Positions 1 to 7,912 are shown, numbered from the stretch's first letter. The stretch is DNA of 9,253 nt from Bacteroidota bacterium (GCA_023436685.1 JAEZIL010000164.1:1-9253); one strand, 5' to 3'. The notes: generated from the letters alone by a model not told the origin. Translations and numbers: made by a program.

Positions 1-418
1 CATCCGCATCGGGGCCGTTAACGGTAAAGTCACTGCCGTCAGGCGCTATTGTAGAAAGTTGAACCCCCCTGTTAAATACCAGTGTTTTATAAAGACAGGT
101 TCTGCCCAATACGCTCTTTACTGCAAGTGGATCAGAATTTTCATTTACAGTAAACCTAAACGCGTCTGTTGCAGACTGCTGGTTGTTACACAGATCGTAA
201 AGGCTGTTGCCGTCTGAGCCTTGCTTAGGGCGTAAAGTATAATTGCCGGGGGTTAATACCACCCCCAATTTCAATATTAATTCGCTGGTAAATTTAGCAC
301 CTGCCTGGCATGCAGGGCTGGTTGCAGAAATAATAGGAATAGCTGTACCGCTAGGGCCTATAAGTGAAAAATCTGAACCGTCAGGAGCCAATGAATCGCA
401 AAGTATCAATTCCGACAT
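1..418 (-). repeat. Protein-level tandem Ig-like repeats sharing APDGSDF
   Basis: Within the left-edge secreted protein, the heptapeptide APDGSDF occurs at residues 234-240 (bases 368-388) and again at 348-354 (bases 26-46), 114 residues apart. Each copy is followed by a hydrophobic pair and GP (FSLIGPSG, FTVNGPDAD). Unit 1 covers about residues 224-337 (bases 77-418) and includes the conserved-looking GSDGNSLYDLC at 290-300. Unit 2 is cut by the window edge. The repeat is seen in the protein, not as an exact DNA repeat. The array probably continues to the left. Confidence 0.6.
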
Positions 419-1087
419 GGTTACACGAATATCGCTGCTGGCAAAACCACAATGGCTGCCTACAGCAGCATACTTAGGTGTTTCCTGGTCAAAAATTGAA
501 GCCGTTGAGCCACTGAAATCCAATACATATCCATTCGTATTATTGCTAAAATTGTCTATCAAAAGAATATACGTTTCTCCGGCTTCTGCATTGATGGCCG
601 TGCTGAAAGACGGGCCGCCGGCACCCTCAGAAGGATTTAGTGCAGTGGTAGACAAACCCGTTTCACCATTCGGTCCGCTGGTACCTATTGCCGCATAGTT
701 GCACCGTACTGGTTGATTATTATTTACATAATCGCAACCACGGGGCTCACATTTTTTACCTGTAGCATCCCAAATGGCAAAATCATAATCAGTTACTTGT
801 CCCGGAGGGTTGATAGGTGTTAGTAAAAATACTAGCGTGCCGCTTTTCACCACGTTTATTACATACCAGGTTGTGCGGTTCTCACCCCCCAGACAATCCT
901 GGTTGGCGGGTGTTAATTCAGCTATATTTCCGGGGCCGGCAGCAGCAATATTTTGCTGATAAACATTTTGACAAACCGGTATTGCATTCTGGCAATCGGC
1001 AGTGGTACGCGCCTGGCCTTGTGCATAACTATTATTACTATGCAAAAATAATAATGACAGGATAGTTAATATTGACAATAACCTCAT
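1..1087 (-). CDS. Large secreted cysteine-rich surface protein, N-terminal part (gliding/T9SS-type), cut by window edge
   Basis: The reading frame is open from an ATG at 1085-1087 to base 1, giving 362 codons with no stop. Residues 1-22 form a classical signal peptide: a hydrophobic core LLSILTILSLLFL, then a likely signal peptidase I cut after SYA22, before QG. The mature part has 11 cysteines (32, 39, 65, 113, 118, 129, 213, 230, 260, 300, 331). Residues 65-107 (CLGGEN..TWY..SGTLVF..DYDFAIWD) and 176-200 (IDNFSNNTNGYVLDFSG) match the N-terminal domain I know from Bacteroidota proteins annotated 'gliding motility-associated C-terminal domain-containing'. Two Ig-like units with the motif APDGSDF follow. 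The C-terminal sorting domain that would prove Type IX secretion lies outside the window, so that route is inferred. It is probably a cell-surface or adhesin-like protein; no enzymatic motif is visible. It is transcribed away from the nucleotidyltransferase gene. Confidence 0.85.
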   Translation of the reverse strand, partial: MRLLSILTILSLLFLHSNNSYAQGQARTTADCQNAIPVCQNVYQQNIAAAGPGNIAELTPANQDCLGGENRTTWYVINVVKSGTLVFLLTPINPPGQVTDYDFAIWDATGKKCEPRGCDYVNNNQPVRCNYAAIGTSGPNGETGLSTTALNPSEGAGGPSFSTAINAEAGETYILLIDNFSNNTNGYVLDFSGSTASIFDQETPKYAAVGSHCGFASSDIRVTMSELILCDSLAPDGSDFSLIGPSGTAIPIISATSPACQAGAKFTSELILKLGVVLTPGNYTLRPKQGSDGNSLYDLCNNQQSATDAFRFTVNENSDPLAVKSVLGRTCLYKTLVFNRGVQLSTIAPDGSDFTVNGPDAD

Positions 1088-1171
1088 AAAAAACAGTCGC
1101 CTTTCTTGTTAACTCTAACTATTTAGACACACATTACGTGCATATAGTTGGATTGGAAACACATATATAAA

Positions 1172-1202
1172 TAAACCTAGTGCTTTTTTGTGAACCTGCA
1201 AA
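1172..1202 (-). promoter_or_regulatory. Candidate Bacteroidota promoter for the secreted-protein gene
   Basis: Read on the minus strand, TTTG (1199-1202) is followed after exactly 19 bases by TAGGTTTA (1172-1179). This is one base off the Bacteroidota -7 consensus TAnnTTTG. Transcription would start near 1165, giving a leader of about 78 bases before the ATG at 1087. It interleaves with the plus-strand promoter candidate. It is a pattern match only, in AT-rich sequence where chance hits occur. Confidence 0.35.
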
Positions 1203-1217
1203 GCATATAAACCTTTG
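1187..1217 (+). promoter_or_regulatory. Candidate Bacteroidota promoter for the nucleotidyltransferase gene
   Basis: TTTG at 1187-1190 is followed after 19 bases by AACCTTTG at 1210-1217, one base off the -7 consensus TAnnTTTG. Transcription would start near 1224. That lies upstream of both possible start codons of the gene (ATG 1253, GTG 1301), so it does not decide between them. It is a pattern match only. Confidence 0.33.
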
Positions 1218-1300
1218 TTAATAGCATTTTCATCTGCGCATAACCGTAAACTATGTCTCGCTTTTATAGTAATTTCACTTTCCTAACCATTTTTAAGTTC

Positions 1301-2302
1301 GTGAAAGCTATTATTCCTGTTGCAGGTGCAGGCACAAAGTTAAGGCCTCTAACGTATACACAGCCGAAGGCATTAATACCTTTAGCAGGCAAAACTATTC
1401 TTAGTGTAATTATAGATCAGCTTCAAGAGGCCGGTGTAACGGAATTTGTATTTGTAATAGGGTACCTGGGAGAAAAAATACAACGTTATATAGCCAGGAC
1501 ATATCCCAACCTTAATTACACACTGGTAAACCAGCCTGATAGGCGCGGTTTAGGCCATGCTATATGGCTTACACAAGACGTAGTGAAAAACGAGGAAGTG
1601 CTGATAGTTTTAGGTGATACAATATGCGATTATAATACTAAGGAGATCCTTAGCAGCAATATATCACAAATTGGTGTGCGCAAGGTTGATGACCCACGTA
1701 GCTTTGGTGTTGCTGAACTTGGCGACAATGACCAGGTGCTGAAAGTGGTTGAAAAACCGCTGATACCAAAGTCAAACATGGCAATGGTAGGTGTATATTA
1801 CATCAAAGAGACCAGTACCATGTACAAGGTATTGGAAGAACATATGACAAATGGAGAGCACGAAGAAGGTGAATATTATTTTACAAATGCGCTGGAGGAA
1901 ATGATACAACAGGGTGTAAACTTCAAGGCCTTTCGAGTTAATAATTGGTTTGATTGTGGTAAAAAAGAAACGCTGCTTTCTACCAACGCAATACTATTAA
2001 AACAAATGGCTGAAGACAATGGCAATACCTTGCCGCCACATGCTATTGATACTTGTGTAATAATACCGCCCGTAAGCATAGCTGAAGGTTGCAAGTTAAG
2101 CCACTCTATTATTGGGCCAAACGTTACCATAGGCGAAGAAACAACCATACAATCTTCTATAGTTAAGGATAGTATCATTGGCTCGTATGCTGAACTGGAA
2201 GAAGTAGTGCTGCATTCGTCAATTATAGGTAGCGACGCTTTTGTGCGTGGCTTAAGCCAAAGCCTGAATATAGGCGACAATACAGAAATAGATCTGGGAT
2301 AA
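1301..2302 (+). CDS. Sugar-phosphate nucleotidyltransferase (NDP-sugar pyrophosphorylase) with hexapeptide-repeat C-terminus
   Basis: This enzyme should join a sugar 1-phosphate to an NTP, releasing pyrophosphate, to make a nucleotide sugar in the cytoplasm. Counting from the GTG start, the Rossmann-like catalytic domain (about 1-245) carries the signature GAGTKLRP at 9-16, PKAL at 22-25, GLGHA at 83-87, metal-ligand LGD at 104-106, EKP at 151-153 and WFDCG at 216-220. Residues from about 255 form a left-handed beta-helix with the typical I-G-x-x-x-x-I/V spacing. The GTG at 1301 is preferred because family members begin at KAIIPVAG. An in-frame ATG at 1253 would add 16 atypical aromatic residues and cannot be excluded. 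Neither start has a Shine-Dalgarno site. The closest named families are long-form RmlA-like thymidylyltransferases and UDP-glucose pyrophosphorylases. The sugar and nucleotide cannot be read from the sequence. The neighbouring galE suggests a hexose, which is inference. Confidence 0.9.
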   Translation: MKAIIPVAGAGTKLRPLTYTQPKALIPLAGKTILSVIIDQLQEAGVTEFVFVIGYLGEKIQRYIARTYPNLNYTLVNQPDRRGLGHAIWLTQDVVKNEEVLIVLGDTICDYNTKEILSSNISQIGVRKVDDPRSFGVAELGDNDQVLKVVEKPLIPKSNMAMVGVYYIKETSTMYKVLEEHMTNGEHEEGEYYFTNALEEMIQQGVNFKAFRVNNWFDCGKKETLLSTNAILLKQMAEDNGNTLPPHAIDTCVIIPPVSIAEGCKLSHSIIGPNVTIGEETTIQSSIVKDSIIGSYAELEEVVLHSSIIGSDAFVRGLSQSLNIGDNTEIDLG

Positions 2303-2311
2303 CATTGTTAG

Positions 2312-2354
2312 ATAAGTAAAAGCTGAGACATGATATGTCTCAGCTTTTACTTAT
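2312..2354. terminator. Bidirectional intrinsic terminator between convergent genes
   Basis: Bases 2312-2330 pair perfectly with 2336-2354: 19 bp, plus one more T-A pair possible around a 3-base GAT loop. The GC-richer core AGCTGAGACA is flanked by A4 on the 5' side and T4 on the 3' side, so either strand gives a hairpin followed by a short U-run. It lies 9 bases after the stop of the plus-strand nucleotidyltransferase and 12 bases after the galE stop on the minus strand. It should therefore end both transcripts. The U-tract is short and falls inside the stem, but the position is ideal. Confidence 0.8.
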
Positions 2355-2366
2355 GATTTACCTAAT

Positions 2367-3407
2367 TTAGTTTAGCTGTACCTTATCTGCTTCTTTCTTC
2401 ATAGCGACTTCCCAACGCCATGCAGTATCCATCATCTTATCCAAATCGTATTTAATATCCCAATCCAGCAGCGCACGGGCCTTGCTGTTATCCGCATACA
2501 CTGCTACTACATCGCCGGGCCTTCGTTCACCTAATTTATAATTAAGTTTCTGGCCCGATACTCTCTCAAACGCTGCAATTAGCTCCAATACGGTAACCCC
2601 ATTGCCAGACCCTAAATTAAATATCTCACAATTCTCGCTGTTCCGGCTCTCTAACATGTATTGAAGAGCCTTTGTATGAGCATTGGCAATGTCCATAACA
2701 TGTATATAGTCGCGCACGCAAGATCCGTCCCGTGTATCATAATCTGTACCAAAAACCTTCATCTCTCGTATTTTCCCAATAGCCGTTTGAGTAATAACCG
2801 GCACAAGGTTTTCAGGCTTCTCCTGCAGCTCGCCTATTAAAACGGTGTCATGCGCGCCTACCGGGTTAAAATACCTTAGCAACACTGCATTAAATGAAGC
2901 ATTTATTTTGGCAAAATCTCTGCAAATAGCCTCGCCCATTTGCTTGGTACGTGCATACGGCGATTCAGGTTCTTTAAGTTGGGCATTTTCATCTACAGGC
3001 AAAGTATCAGCATTTCCATAAACCGAGCACGAGGAAGAAAAAACGAAATTATTTACATTGTATGTCTTAGCACATTGCAAAAGATTTACCAGAGAGTTAA
3101 TATTGTTCCGGAAATATTTCAAAGGATCTGCTACTGATTCCGGCACCGACTTATATGCTGCGAAATGAATAATACCTTCTATATCAGGGTTCTCAATGAA
3201 TACAGCAGCAGTATCTTCCATATCGCAAAGATCCACCTTGTAGTTCTTGATCTTCTTATTCGTGATACGCTCTACACCTTGTATCATCCGCAGCGATCCA
3301 CGCGACAGATCATCGATAGATATCACCTCGTAACCATTGGCCACAAGGTCAGCAATAGTATGTGCGCCTATATATCCACAGCCACCGGTCACTAATATCT
3401 TCTTCAT
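2367..3407 (-). CDS. galE: UDP-glucose 4-epimerase
   Basis: GalE interconverts UDP-glucose and UDP-galactose using tightly bound NAD, in the Leloir pathway and in supply of galactose for surface polysaccharides. It is an extended short-chain dehydrogenase/reductase. The NAD-binding glycine motif is GGCGYIG at 8-14. The catalytic serine is in SSSCSVYG (S126), and the YxxxK pair is Y151/K155 in SPYARTK. The family marker RYFNPVGAH follows. Its 346 residues match the usual length of about 340. The ATG at 3405-3407 is chosen because MKKILVTGG is the canonical N-terminus; an in-frame TTG at 3425 would only add six residues. It is the last gene of the minus-strand run, 28 bases after the ABC exporter stop, and ends just before the shared terminator. 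Activity on N-acetylated UDP-hexoses is possible and cannot be excluded here. Confidence 0.95.
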   Translation of the reverse strand: MKKILVTGGCGYIGAHTIADLVANGYEVISIDDLSRGSLRMIQGVERITNKKIKNYKVDLCDMEDTAAVFIENPDIEGIIHFAAYKSVPESVADPLKYFRNNINSLVNLLQCAKTYNVNNFVFSSSCSVYGNADTLPVDENAQLKEPESPYARTKQMGEAICRDFAKINASFNAVLLRYFNPVGAHDTVLIGELQEKPENLVPVITQTAIGKIREMKVFGTDYDTRDGSCVRDYIHVMDIANAHTKALQYMLESRNSENCEIFNLGSGNGVTVLELIAAFERVSGQKLNYKLGERRPGDVVAVYADNSKARALLDWDIKYDLDKMMDTAWRWEVAMKKEADKVQLN

Positions 3408-3435
3408 GTAAACAGCTTTAAGCAAATATACTTAT

Positions 3436-5238
3436 CTATTTCACCTGTTGCATTTCTACAAGGCTTTTATATACCCCACCTTGTGCCATTAAACCTGCGT
3501 GTGTGCCACGCTCCACAATCCTTCCACTTTCCATTACTACTATTTTATCGGCATGCTGAACGGTAGATAGTCGGTGGGCTATAACTATGCATGTCCTGTT
3601 TTGCATCAGTTGGTTTATTGCATCTTGCACTATACGCTCGCTTTGGGTGTCAAGAGAGGAGGTTGCTTCATCCAGAATAAGGATGGGTGGATTCTTCAAC
3701 ACAGCGCGTGCTATTGTAATACGCTGGCGCTCACCACCACTCAGCTTTGCACCACGGTCGCCTACTATGGTCTGGTAACCATCTGCTTTATTCAGAATGA
3801 AATTGTGCGCATGCGCAATATGTGCTGCAGCTTCTACCTGCTCTTGCGTAAAGCCACCGCTACCAAGTATTATATTATTGTAAATAGTATCGTTAAACAA
3901 TACAGGATCTTGCCCAACTACTCCCATTAGCTTTCGAAGGTCGAAAAGTTTGTAGTTCTTAACATTTACTCCATCAATTAACAGCTCGCCCATGGTCACA
4001 TCATGAAACCTTGGAATTAGGTCGACAAGGGTAGATTTACCTGCGCCAGATGCGCCTACGAGGGCTATAGTTTTACCTTTTTGTATTTTAAGATCTATAC
4101 CATCCAATATCTTTTTCGCGCCGTAGCTAAAGTGTACATTCTTCAGCTCAATGCTATCTTTAAAGTCGTTAATGCTTTGCGCATCCGGCAGCTCTTTCAC
4201 TGCATTCTCAGCATTTAACAGGTGTTCAATGCGCTCTATTGCAGCACTACCTTTCTGAATATTATAAAAGGCGCCGGAAAGGTTTTTTAATGGATTAATG
4301 ATCTGGTAAAAAAAGGCTATATAAGTAAGAAACAGCGGGGCTGTTAACGATGTGTCTCCCAGAAATATCAGCCTGCCTCCATACCATAGTATCACGCTCA
4401 CAGCAATAATACCCAAGGTTTCAGACAGAGGCGAACCTAATTCCCTACGCGAATTGATCTTGTTTCTTATACGAAACCAGATATTATTCATTTGAGTAAA
4501 CTTCAGTTGCTGATGCCGCTCAGCATTGAATGCTTTTACCACCCGCATGCCGGCAAGCGTTTCATCTATTACACCCAGCATTGCTCCCAACTGCTCCTGT
4601 GCCTGGTTCGATGGTTTCTTAAGCGACTTACCTATACGGCCTATAACTATACCCACCAGGGGCAAAAATATGATGAGAAATAGTGTTAGTTGCGGACTTA
4701 TGAGCAGCATTGATGTAAGGGTAATAATAATAGTTAGCGGCTCACGGATATAAGTCTCAAGCACACTCATTACCGATATCTCTACCTCAGTAATATCATT
4801 GGTCATACGCGATATCAAATCGCCTTTCTTCTCTTCTGTAAAAAAACCTATAGGTAGCGATAATACTTTAGAGAACATCTCGTTGCGTAAGCGGCGCAGT
4901 ATATCTATACGCAGCGGATTTAATATACCTAACGATAAATAGATGAACAGGTTCTTAAGAATTGTAAATACCACTACAGTACCCACTGCATATGTAAGTG
5001 CAGTTATCTTATCATGCTCTAGTATGAAATTATTAAGGAACCTATTAAACTCGGCCACAGCACCTTTGCCGCTTGCAGCAAAGGGTTGCCCTCCCGTAAA
5101 CAACACCTGAAGCACAGGCGCAAGCATACCGAATGAGAACAGCGAGAACAAAACTGCCAGCAAACTGGTTATAAAGTAGAGCGCTACCTGGCCTTTATAA
5201 TAGGCGAGATAGCGCATTATTTTTTTTAAATTCTTCAT
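3436..5238 (-). CDS. ABC exporter half-transporter, MsbA-like (fused membrane and ATPase domains)
   Basis: This is a 600-residue type IV ABC exporter subunit expected to work as a homodimer in the inner membrane, using ATP to flip or export a lipid or hydrophobic substrate. The transmembrane domain covers about 1-325, with hydrophobic segments near 18-48, 80-105, 165-200 and 275-315. The ATPase domain has Walker A GASGAGKST (395-403), Q-loop Q443, signature LSGGERQ (499-505), Walker B ILILDE (519-524) and H-loop H555 in AHRLST. All key residues are present. Length and layout resemble MsbA, the lipid A flippase, but drug exporters of the same class look alike, so no symbol is given. The ATG lies 5 bases after the cysS stop, so translation is probably coupled. 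Codons 4-7 contain a run of eight A on the coding strand (5220-5227). Confidence 0.93.
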   Translation of the reverse strand: MKNLKKIMRYLAYYKGQVALYFITSLLAVLFSLFSFGMLAPVLQVLFTGGQPFAASGKGAVAEFNRFLNNFILEHDKITALTYAVGTVVVFTILKNLFIYLSLGILNPLRIDILRRLRNEMFSKVLSLPIGFFTEEKKGDLISRMTNDITEVEISVMSVLETYIREPLTIIITLTSMLLISPQLTLFLIIFLPLVGIVIGRIGKSLKKPSNQAQEQLGAMLGVIDETLAGMRVVKAFNAERHQQLKFTQMNNIWFRIRNKINSRRELGSPLSETLGIIAVSVILWYGGRLIFLGDTSLTAPLFLTYIAFFYQIINPLKNLSGAFYNIQKGSAAIERIEHLLNAENAVKELPDAQSINDFKDSIELKNVHFSYGAKKILDGIDLKIQKGKTIALVGASGAGKSTLVDLIPRFHDVTMGELLIDGVNVKNYKLFDLRKLMGVVGQDPVLFNDTIYNNIILGSGGFTQEQVEAAAHIAHAHNFILNKADGYQTIVGDRGAKLSGGERQRITIARAVLKNPPILILDEATSSLDTQSERIVQDAINQLMQNRTCIVIAHRLSTVQHADKIVVMESGRIVERGTHAGLMAQGGVYKSLVEMQQVK

Positions 5239-5243
5239 TATTG

Positions 5244-6734
5244 TTAGTCGATGGTATAGGTGACCGTACCATCTTTTTCATCCTTTAGTTGTATCCCCGC
5301 TTCCAGCAGCTTATTTCTTATCTGGTCCGATGTAGCGAAGTCCTTCCTTGTGCGTGCGTCTTTTCGTATTTCTATTAGCAACGATAAAACCTTGTCAATC
5401 TTGTTGCTATTCTCTGCTGCTTGCAATGGCTGCAAGCCCAGCACATCTTCAATATATGTTTTAAAGGTATCTTTTAATAATTGCAATGTATCAGCGCCTA
5501 CTGCGTCTATTGCTATCTGCCCCCCCTTCATACCATTTATTACCGGCACTACTTCAAACAGGTTGGCTATTACACGTGCCGTGTTAAAGTCATCATTCAT
5601 AAAATCGGCACATTCATTGCACCATGTATTTACCTGCTTATCCAGCGCAACATCTTTCGCCGCACCTTTGCCTTCCAGTTTTTTCAATACATCATATGCA
5701 TCCCAAAGCCTGCGTAGTGCACGTTCCGATGCCCGTAGGGCCTCGTTCGAAAAATCGAGCGTACTGCGGTAGTGTGTTTGCAATATGTAAAAGCGCACTA
5801 CCATGGGATGATAAGGTTGCTGGAGTATAGGATGATCTCCGCTGAATAATTCCGTTAGTTTAATAACATTATTATAGCTTTTACCCATCTTCTTACCGTT
5901 GATGGTGATCATGTTATTGTGCATCCAATAGCGTACCGGTGCACAACCGTGAGCAATGGTTGACTGCGCTATTTCACTTTCATGGTGAGGGAACTGTAGA
6001 TCCATACCGCCGCCATGTATATCAAAAGTTTGACCCAAATATTTACTGCTCATTGCTGAGCATTCAATGTGCCAGCCTGGAAAACCCTCGCCCCATGGGC
6101 TTTGCCAGCGCATTATATGCGAAGCGGGAGCTTTTTTCCAAAGTGCAAAATCTACTTTGTTCCTCTTTTCATCCTGCCCGTCCAGCTCGCGGGTTGTTTC
6201 TAAAAGATCGTCCAGCACGCGCCCCGATAGTTTGCCATAAGGATATTGCCCTGCATATTTCTTTACATCGAAGTATACCGATCCATTCACTTCATAAGCA
6301 TAACCTTTAGCGATAATATTTTTTATCATTTCTATCTGCTCTATGATATGCCCTGTAGCAGTTGGTTCGATGCTTGGGTCGAGATTATTAAATAAACGCA
6401 TACCCCAATGGAACAGATTAGTATACTTGTGCACCAGCTCCATAGGCTCCAGCTTTTCCAGCTGTGCCTTAGTGGCCACTTTATCTTCAGCGGCACGGCC
6501 TTCTTCTTCAAAATGGCCCGCATCGGTTATATTGCGCACATAGCGCACTTTATAACCCAGGTGCTGTAAATAACGGTTTACCACATCGAACGTAATGTAG
6601 GGCCTAGCATGGCCTAAATGGCTTTCGCCCGATACCGTAGGCCCACACACATAAAGGCCAACATGGCCCGGCACTGTAGACTCAAACTTCTCTTTTTGAC
6701 GGGTATAGGAATTATACAAATACAAATCTGACAT
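5244..6734 (-). CDS. cysS: Cysteinyl-tRNA synthetase
   Basis: CysRS charges tRNA-Cys with cysteine in the cytoplasm using ATP (class I synthetase). The class signatures are HLGH at 39-42 and KMGKS at 282-286. The catalytic zinc ligands of the E. coli enzyme are all conserved: C30 (in YVCGPT), C225 (WHIECS), H250 and E254 (FPHHESE). The C-terminal helical domain includes the typical [13 protein letters not shown] near 469-481. The product is 496 residues, slightly longer than E. coli (461), partly from insertions near 75-95 and 297-310 that I recognise from Bacteroidota homologues. The ATG at 6734 gives the usual N-terminus just ahead of [10 protein letters not shown]. An upstream in-frame ATG at 6764 overlaps the previous stop (TAATG) and would add ten residues. 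It sits between the EEP gene and the ABC exporter, 5 bases before the latter. Confidence 0.96.
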   Translation of the reverse strand: MSDLYLYNSYTRQKEKFESTVPGHVGLYVCGPTVSGESHLGHARPYITFDVVNRYLQHLGYKVRYVRNITDAGHFEEEGRAAEDKVATKAQLEKLEPMELVHKYTNLFHWGMRLFNNLDPSIEPTATGHIIEQIEMIKNIIAKGYAYEVNGSVYFDVKKYAGQYPYGKLSGRVLDDLLETTRELDGQDEKRNKVDFALWKKAPASHIMRWQSPWGEGFPGWHIECSAMSSKYLGQTFDIHGGGMDLQFPHHESEIAQSTIAHGCAPVRYWMHNNMITINGKKMGKSYNNVIKLTELFSGDHPILQQPYHPMVVRFYILQTHYRSTLDFSNEALRASERALRRLWDAYDVLKKLEGKGAAKDVALDKQVNTWCNECADFMNDDFNTARVIANLFEVVPVINGMKGGQIAIDAVGADTLQLLKDTFKTYIEDVLGLQPLQAAENSNKIDKVLSLLIEIRKDARTRKDFATSDQIRNKLLEAGIQLKDEKDGTVTYTID

Positions 6735-6751
6735 AACTGGCAAATAAAGTT

Positions 6752-6780
6752 CAAAAATACGCATTAAGGGCGAGTGCCAA
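6752..6780 (-). promoter_or_regulatory. Possible internal promoter ahead of cysS
   Basis: On the minus strand, TATTTTTG (6752-6759) fits the -7 consensus TAnnTTTG exactly. A TTG (6778-6780) stands 18 bases upstream, as a partial -33 element. It would start RNA about ten bases before the ATG at 6734. That would let the essential cysS and the genes after it be expressed independently of the rhomboid genes. It fits only if 6734, not 6764, is the start codon. AT-richness makes a chance match plausible. Confidence 0.25.
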
Positions 6781-7888
6781 CAATTTCAAAATTGGTAATG
6801 ATAGGATTATGGTCCGAAAGCTCTGTAGCAGGGCATTCGAAACCTATTAGCCGCAGCACCGAATCGTCGTAAAAAAAATGATCTATACGTATGGTTGGCG
6901 ACAGCCTGTTGTAAGTACGCCCAAAGCCTGTTCCCTTTTCCAGGAATGCGTCTTTTAGGTTGCCACGCATTGTGGTATATGTATATGAGCCGGGCAAATC
7001 GTTGAAATCGCCGCAAAGCAAAACCGGATAGGGGCTTTTCTTGATGATCTTAACCGCTTTGTTCACTTCTGCAGCCCGGTTCTCGTATGCGACGTTCAGC
7101 TTATCCATAAATTGACGTGATCGCTTTATAGCCCCTTTTACCGAATCGGCACTTCTCTGTACGTCATCTATATAGTCTTTCTCTTTATCACTAAGCCCAA
7201 ATGTGGTTAGATGCACAAAGAATACTCTTATGACCTTATTCTCAGGAAGTACTACATCTCCCTGAAGCATGTAAATATATTCTGATAGCTGGTGGGCTTC
7301 GTAGTTGCGAAATGGATATTTGGAAAAAACTGCTGTGCCGAGATATATCTTATCATTCAAGCTATTATCAGCCTGAAAGCGGTAGTCCGTATATCCACTA
7401 TTCTGAATTATTTTTTCAGCATAGGGTTTCAGAATATTATCAATAGTCAACGAATACTCAGGCATACAAAGAATATCGGCATCCTGTTCTTGCAAAAAGT
7501 CAATTATTTTCCTATCGAAAGCTTTACTAACCGGCTTATTGAAAACCCCCATCCCATGCGAATTCCAGCTAACTATCTTGATCGTCCTGGGTTTGCGGGA
7601 CATATCATTATCGGTAAAGATGTTAAAGGCAAAAACTGTAGTAGTAACCTTATACCCGCCAACCAAAACCAGAACCGATAATATTGCACGCCATTTATGG
7701 GCTGAGAACAACCACATAATGATAAATATAACATTGGCAAGAATAGCAAACGGTAGTGTGAGGCTAAATAGTGCAATGTATTTTGTAGTGAGGGGGTCCG
7801 TATACGCTGCTACTATGCAGCAGCACAACCAAACTACAACAAGTATATTCAGGAGAAAAAATATACTGCTAAAGATGCGCCTGAGCAT
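6764..7888 (-). CDS. Membrane-anchored endonuclease/exonuclease/phosphatase (EEP) family protein
   Basis: This is a 374-residue protein with an N-terminal membrane region and a C-terminal EEP hydrolase domain. Hydrophobic segments lie near 9-29, 37-61 and 66-90. The EEP fold starts at about 103 and keeps the expected metal and catalytic positions: N109 (SWNSHG), E144 (CMPEYS), H226 (VHL), D294 and N296 (GDFND), D336 (RIDHFF), and D359-H360 (LSDHNP). It is therefore likely an active Mg-dependent phosphodiesterase or phosphatase. The substrate (nucleic acid, phospholipid or phosphoinositide-like) is not readable. Three helices place the catalytic domain on the far side of the membrane if the N-terminus is inside, which is inference. 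The ATG at 7888 is preferred; an in-frame GTG at 7909 would add seven polar residues. The gene follows the second rhomboid by 24 bases, and its TAA overlaps an alternative cysS ATG by one base. A link to the rhomboids is suggested by position only. Confidence 0.88.
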   Translation of the reverse strand: MLRRIFSSIFFLLNILVVVWLCCCIVAAYTDPLTTKYIALFSLTLPFAILANVIFIIMWLFSAHKWRAILSVLVLVGGYKVTTTVFAFNIFTDNDMSRKPRTIKIVSWNSHGMGVFNKPVSKAFDRKIIDFLQEQDADILCMPEYSLTIDNILKPYAEKIIQNSGYTDYRFQADNSLNDKIYLGTAVFSKYPFRNYEAHQLSEYIYMLQGDVVLPENKVIRVFFVHLTTFGLSDKEKDYIDDVQRSADSVKGAIKRSRQFMDKLNVAYENRAAEVNKAVKIIKKSPYPVLLCGDFNDLPGSYTYTTMRGNLKDAFLEKGTGFGRTYNRLSPTIRIDHFFYDDSVLRLIGFECPATELSDHNPIITNFEIVGTRP

Positions 7889-7912
7889 ATTTCTGCCGCC
7901 GTTTCCCACTGG

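Noticed and set aside
243..698. Plus-strand open frame of 151 codons
   Set aside because: It is antisense to the secreted-protein gene, whose minus-strand frame has a signal peptide, domain motifs and repeats. The plus-strand translation has no recognisable features.
1088..1300. Possible small RNA or riboswitch in the divergent intergenic region
   Set aside because: No strong stem-loop with a U-run and no known aptamer pattern was seen; the short repeats are better explained as promoter-region features.
1876..2280. Minus-strand open frame of 134 codons
   Set aside because: It lies entirely within the nucleotidyltransferase gene on the opposite strand, with no independent motif or start signal.
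3423..3430. TATATTTG on the minus strand, matching the -7 consensus just upstream of galE
   Set aside because: No TTTG or TTG stands 17-23 bases upstream (the nearest TTG is 28 away), and the implied leader would be only a few bases. Probably chance.
5260..5772. Plus-strand open frame of 170 codons opposite cysS
   Set aside because: It is Ser- and Ala-rich, as expected from the complement of a real gene, and cysS on the other strand is certain.
5244..6734. KMGKS instead of KMSKS in CysRS as a defect
   Set aside because: The lysines and final serine of the loop are kept, all zinc ligands are present, and I recall this variant in Bacteroidota CysRS.
6871..6878. Eight-base homopolymer in the EEP gene as a possible frameshift site
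   Set aside because: It encodes the Phe-Phe after the conserved RIDH motif, the frame is intact on both sides, and the downstream LSDHNP motif is in the same frame.
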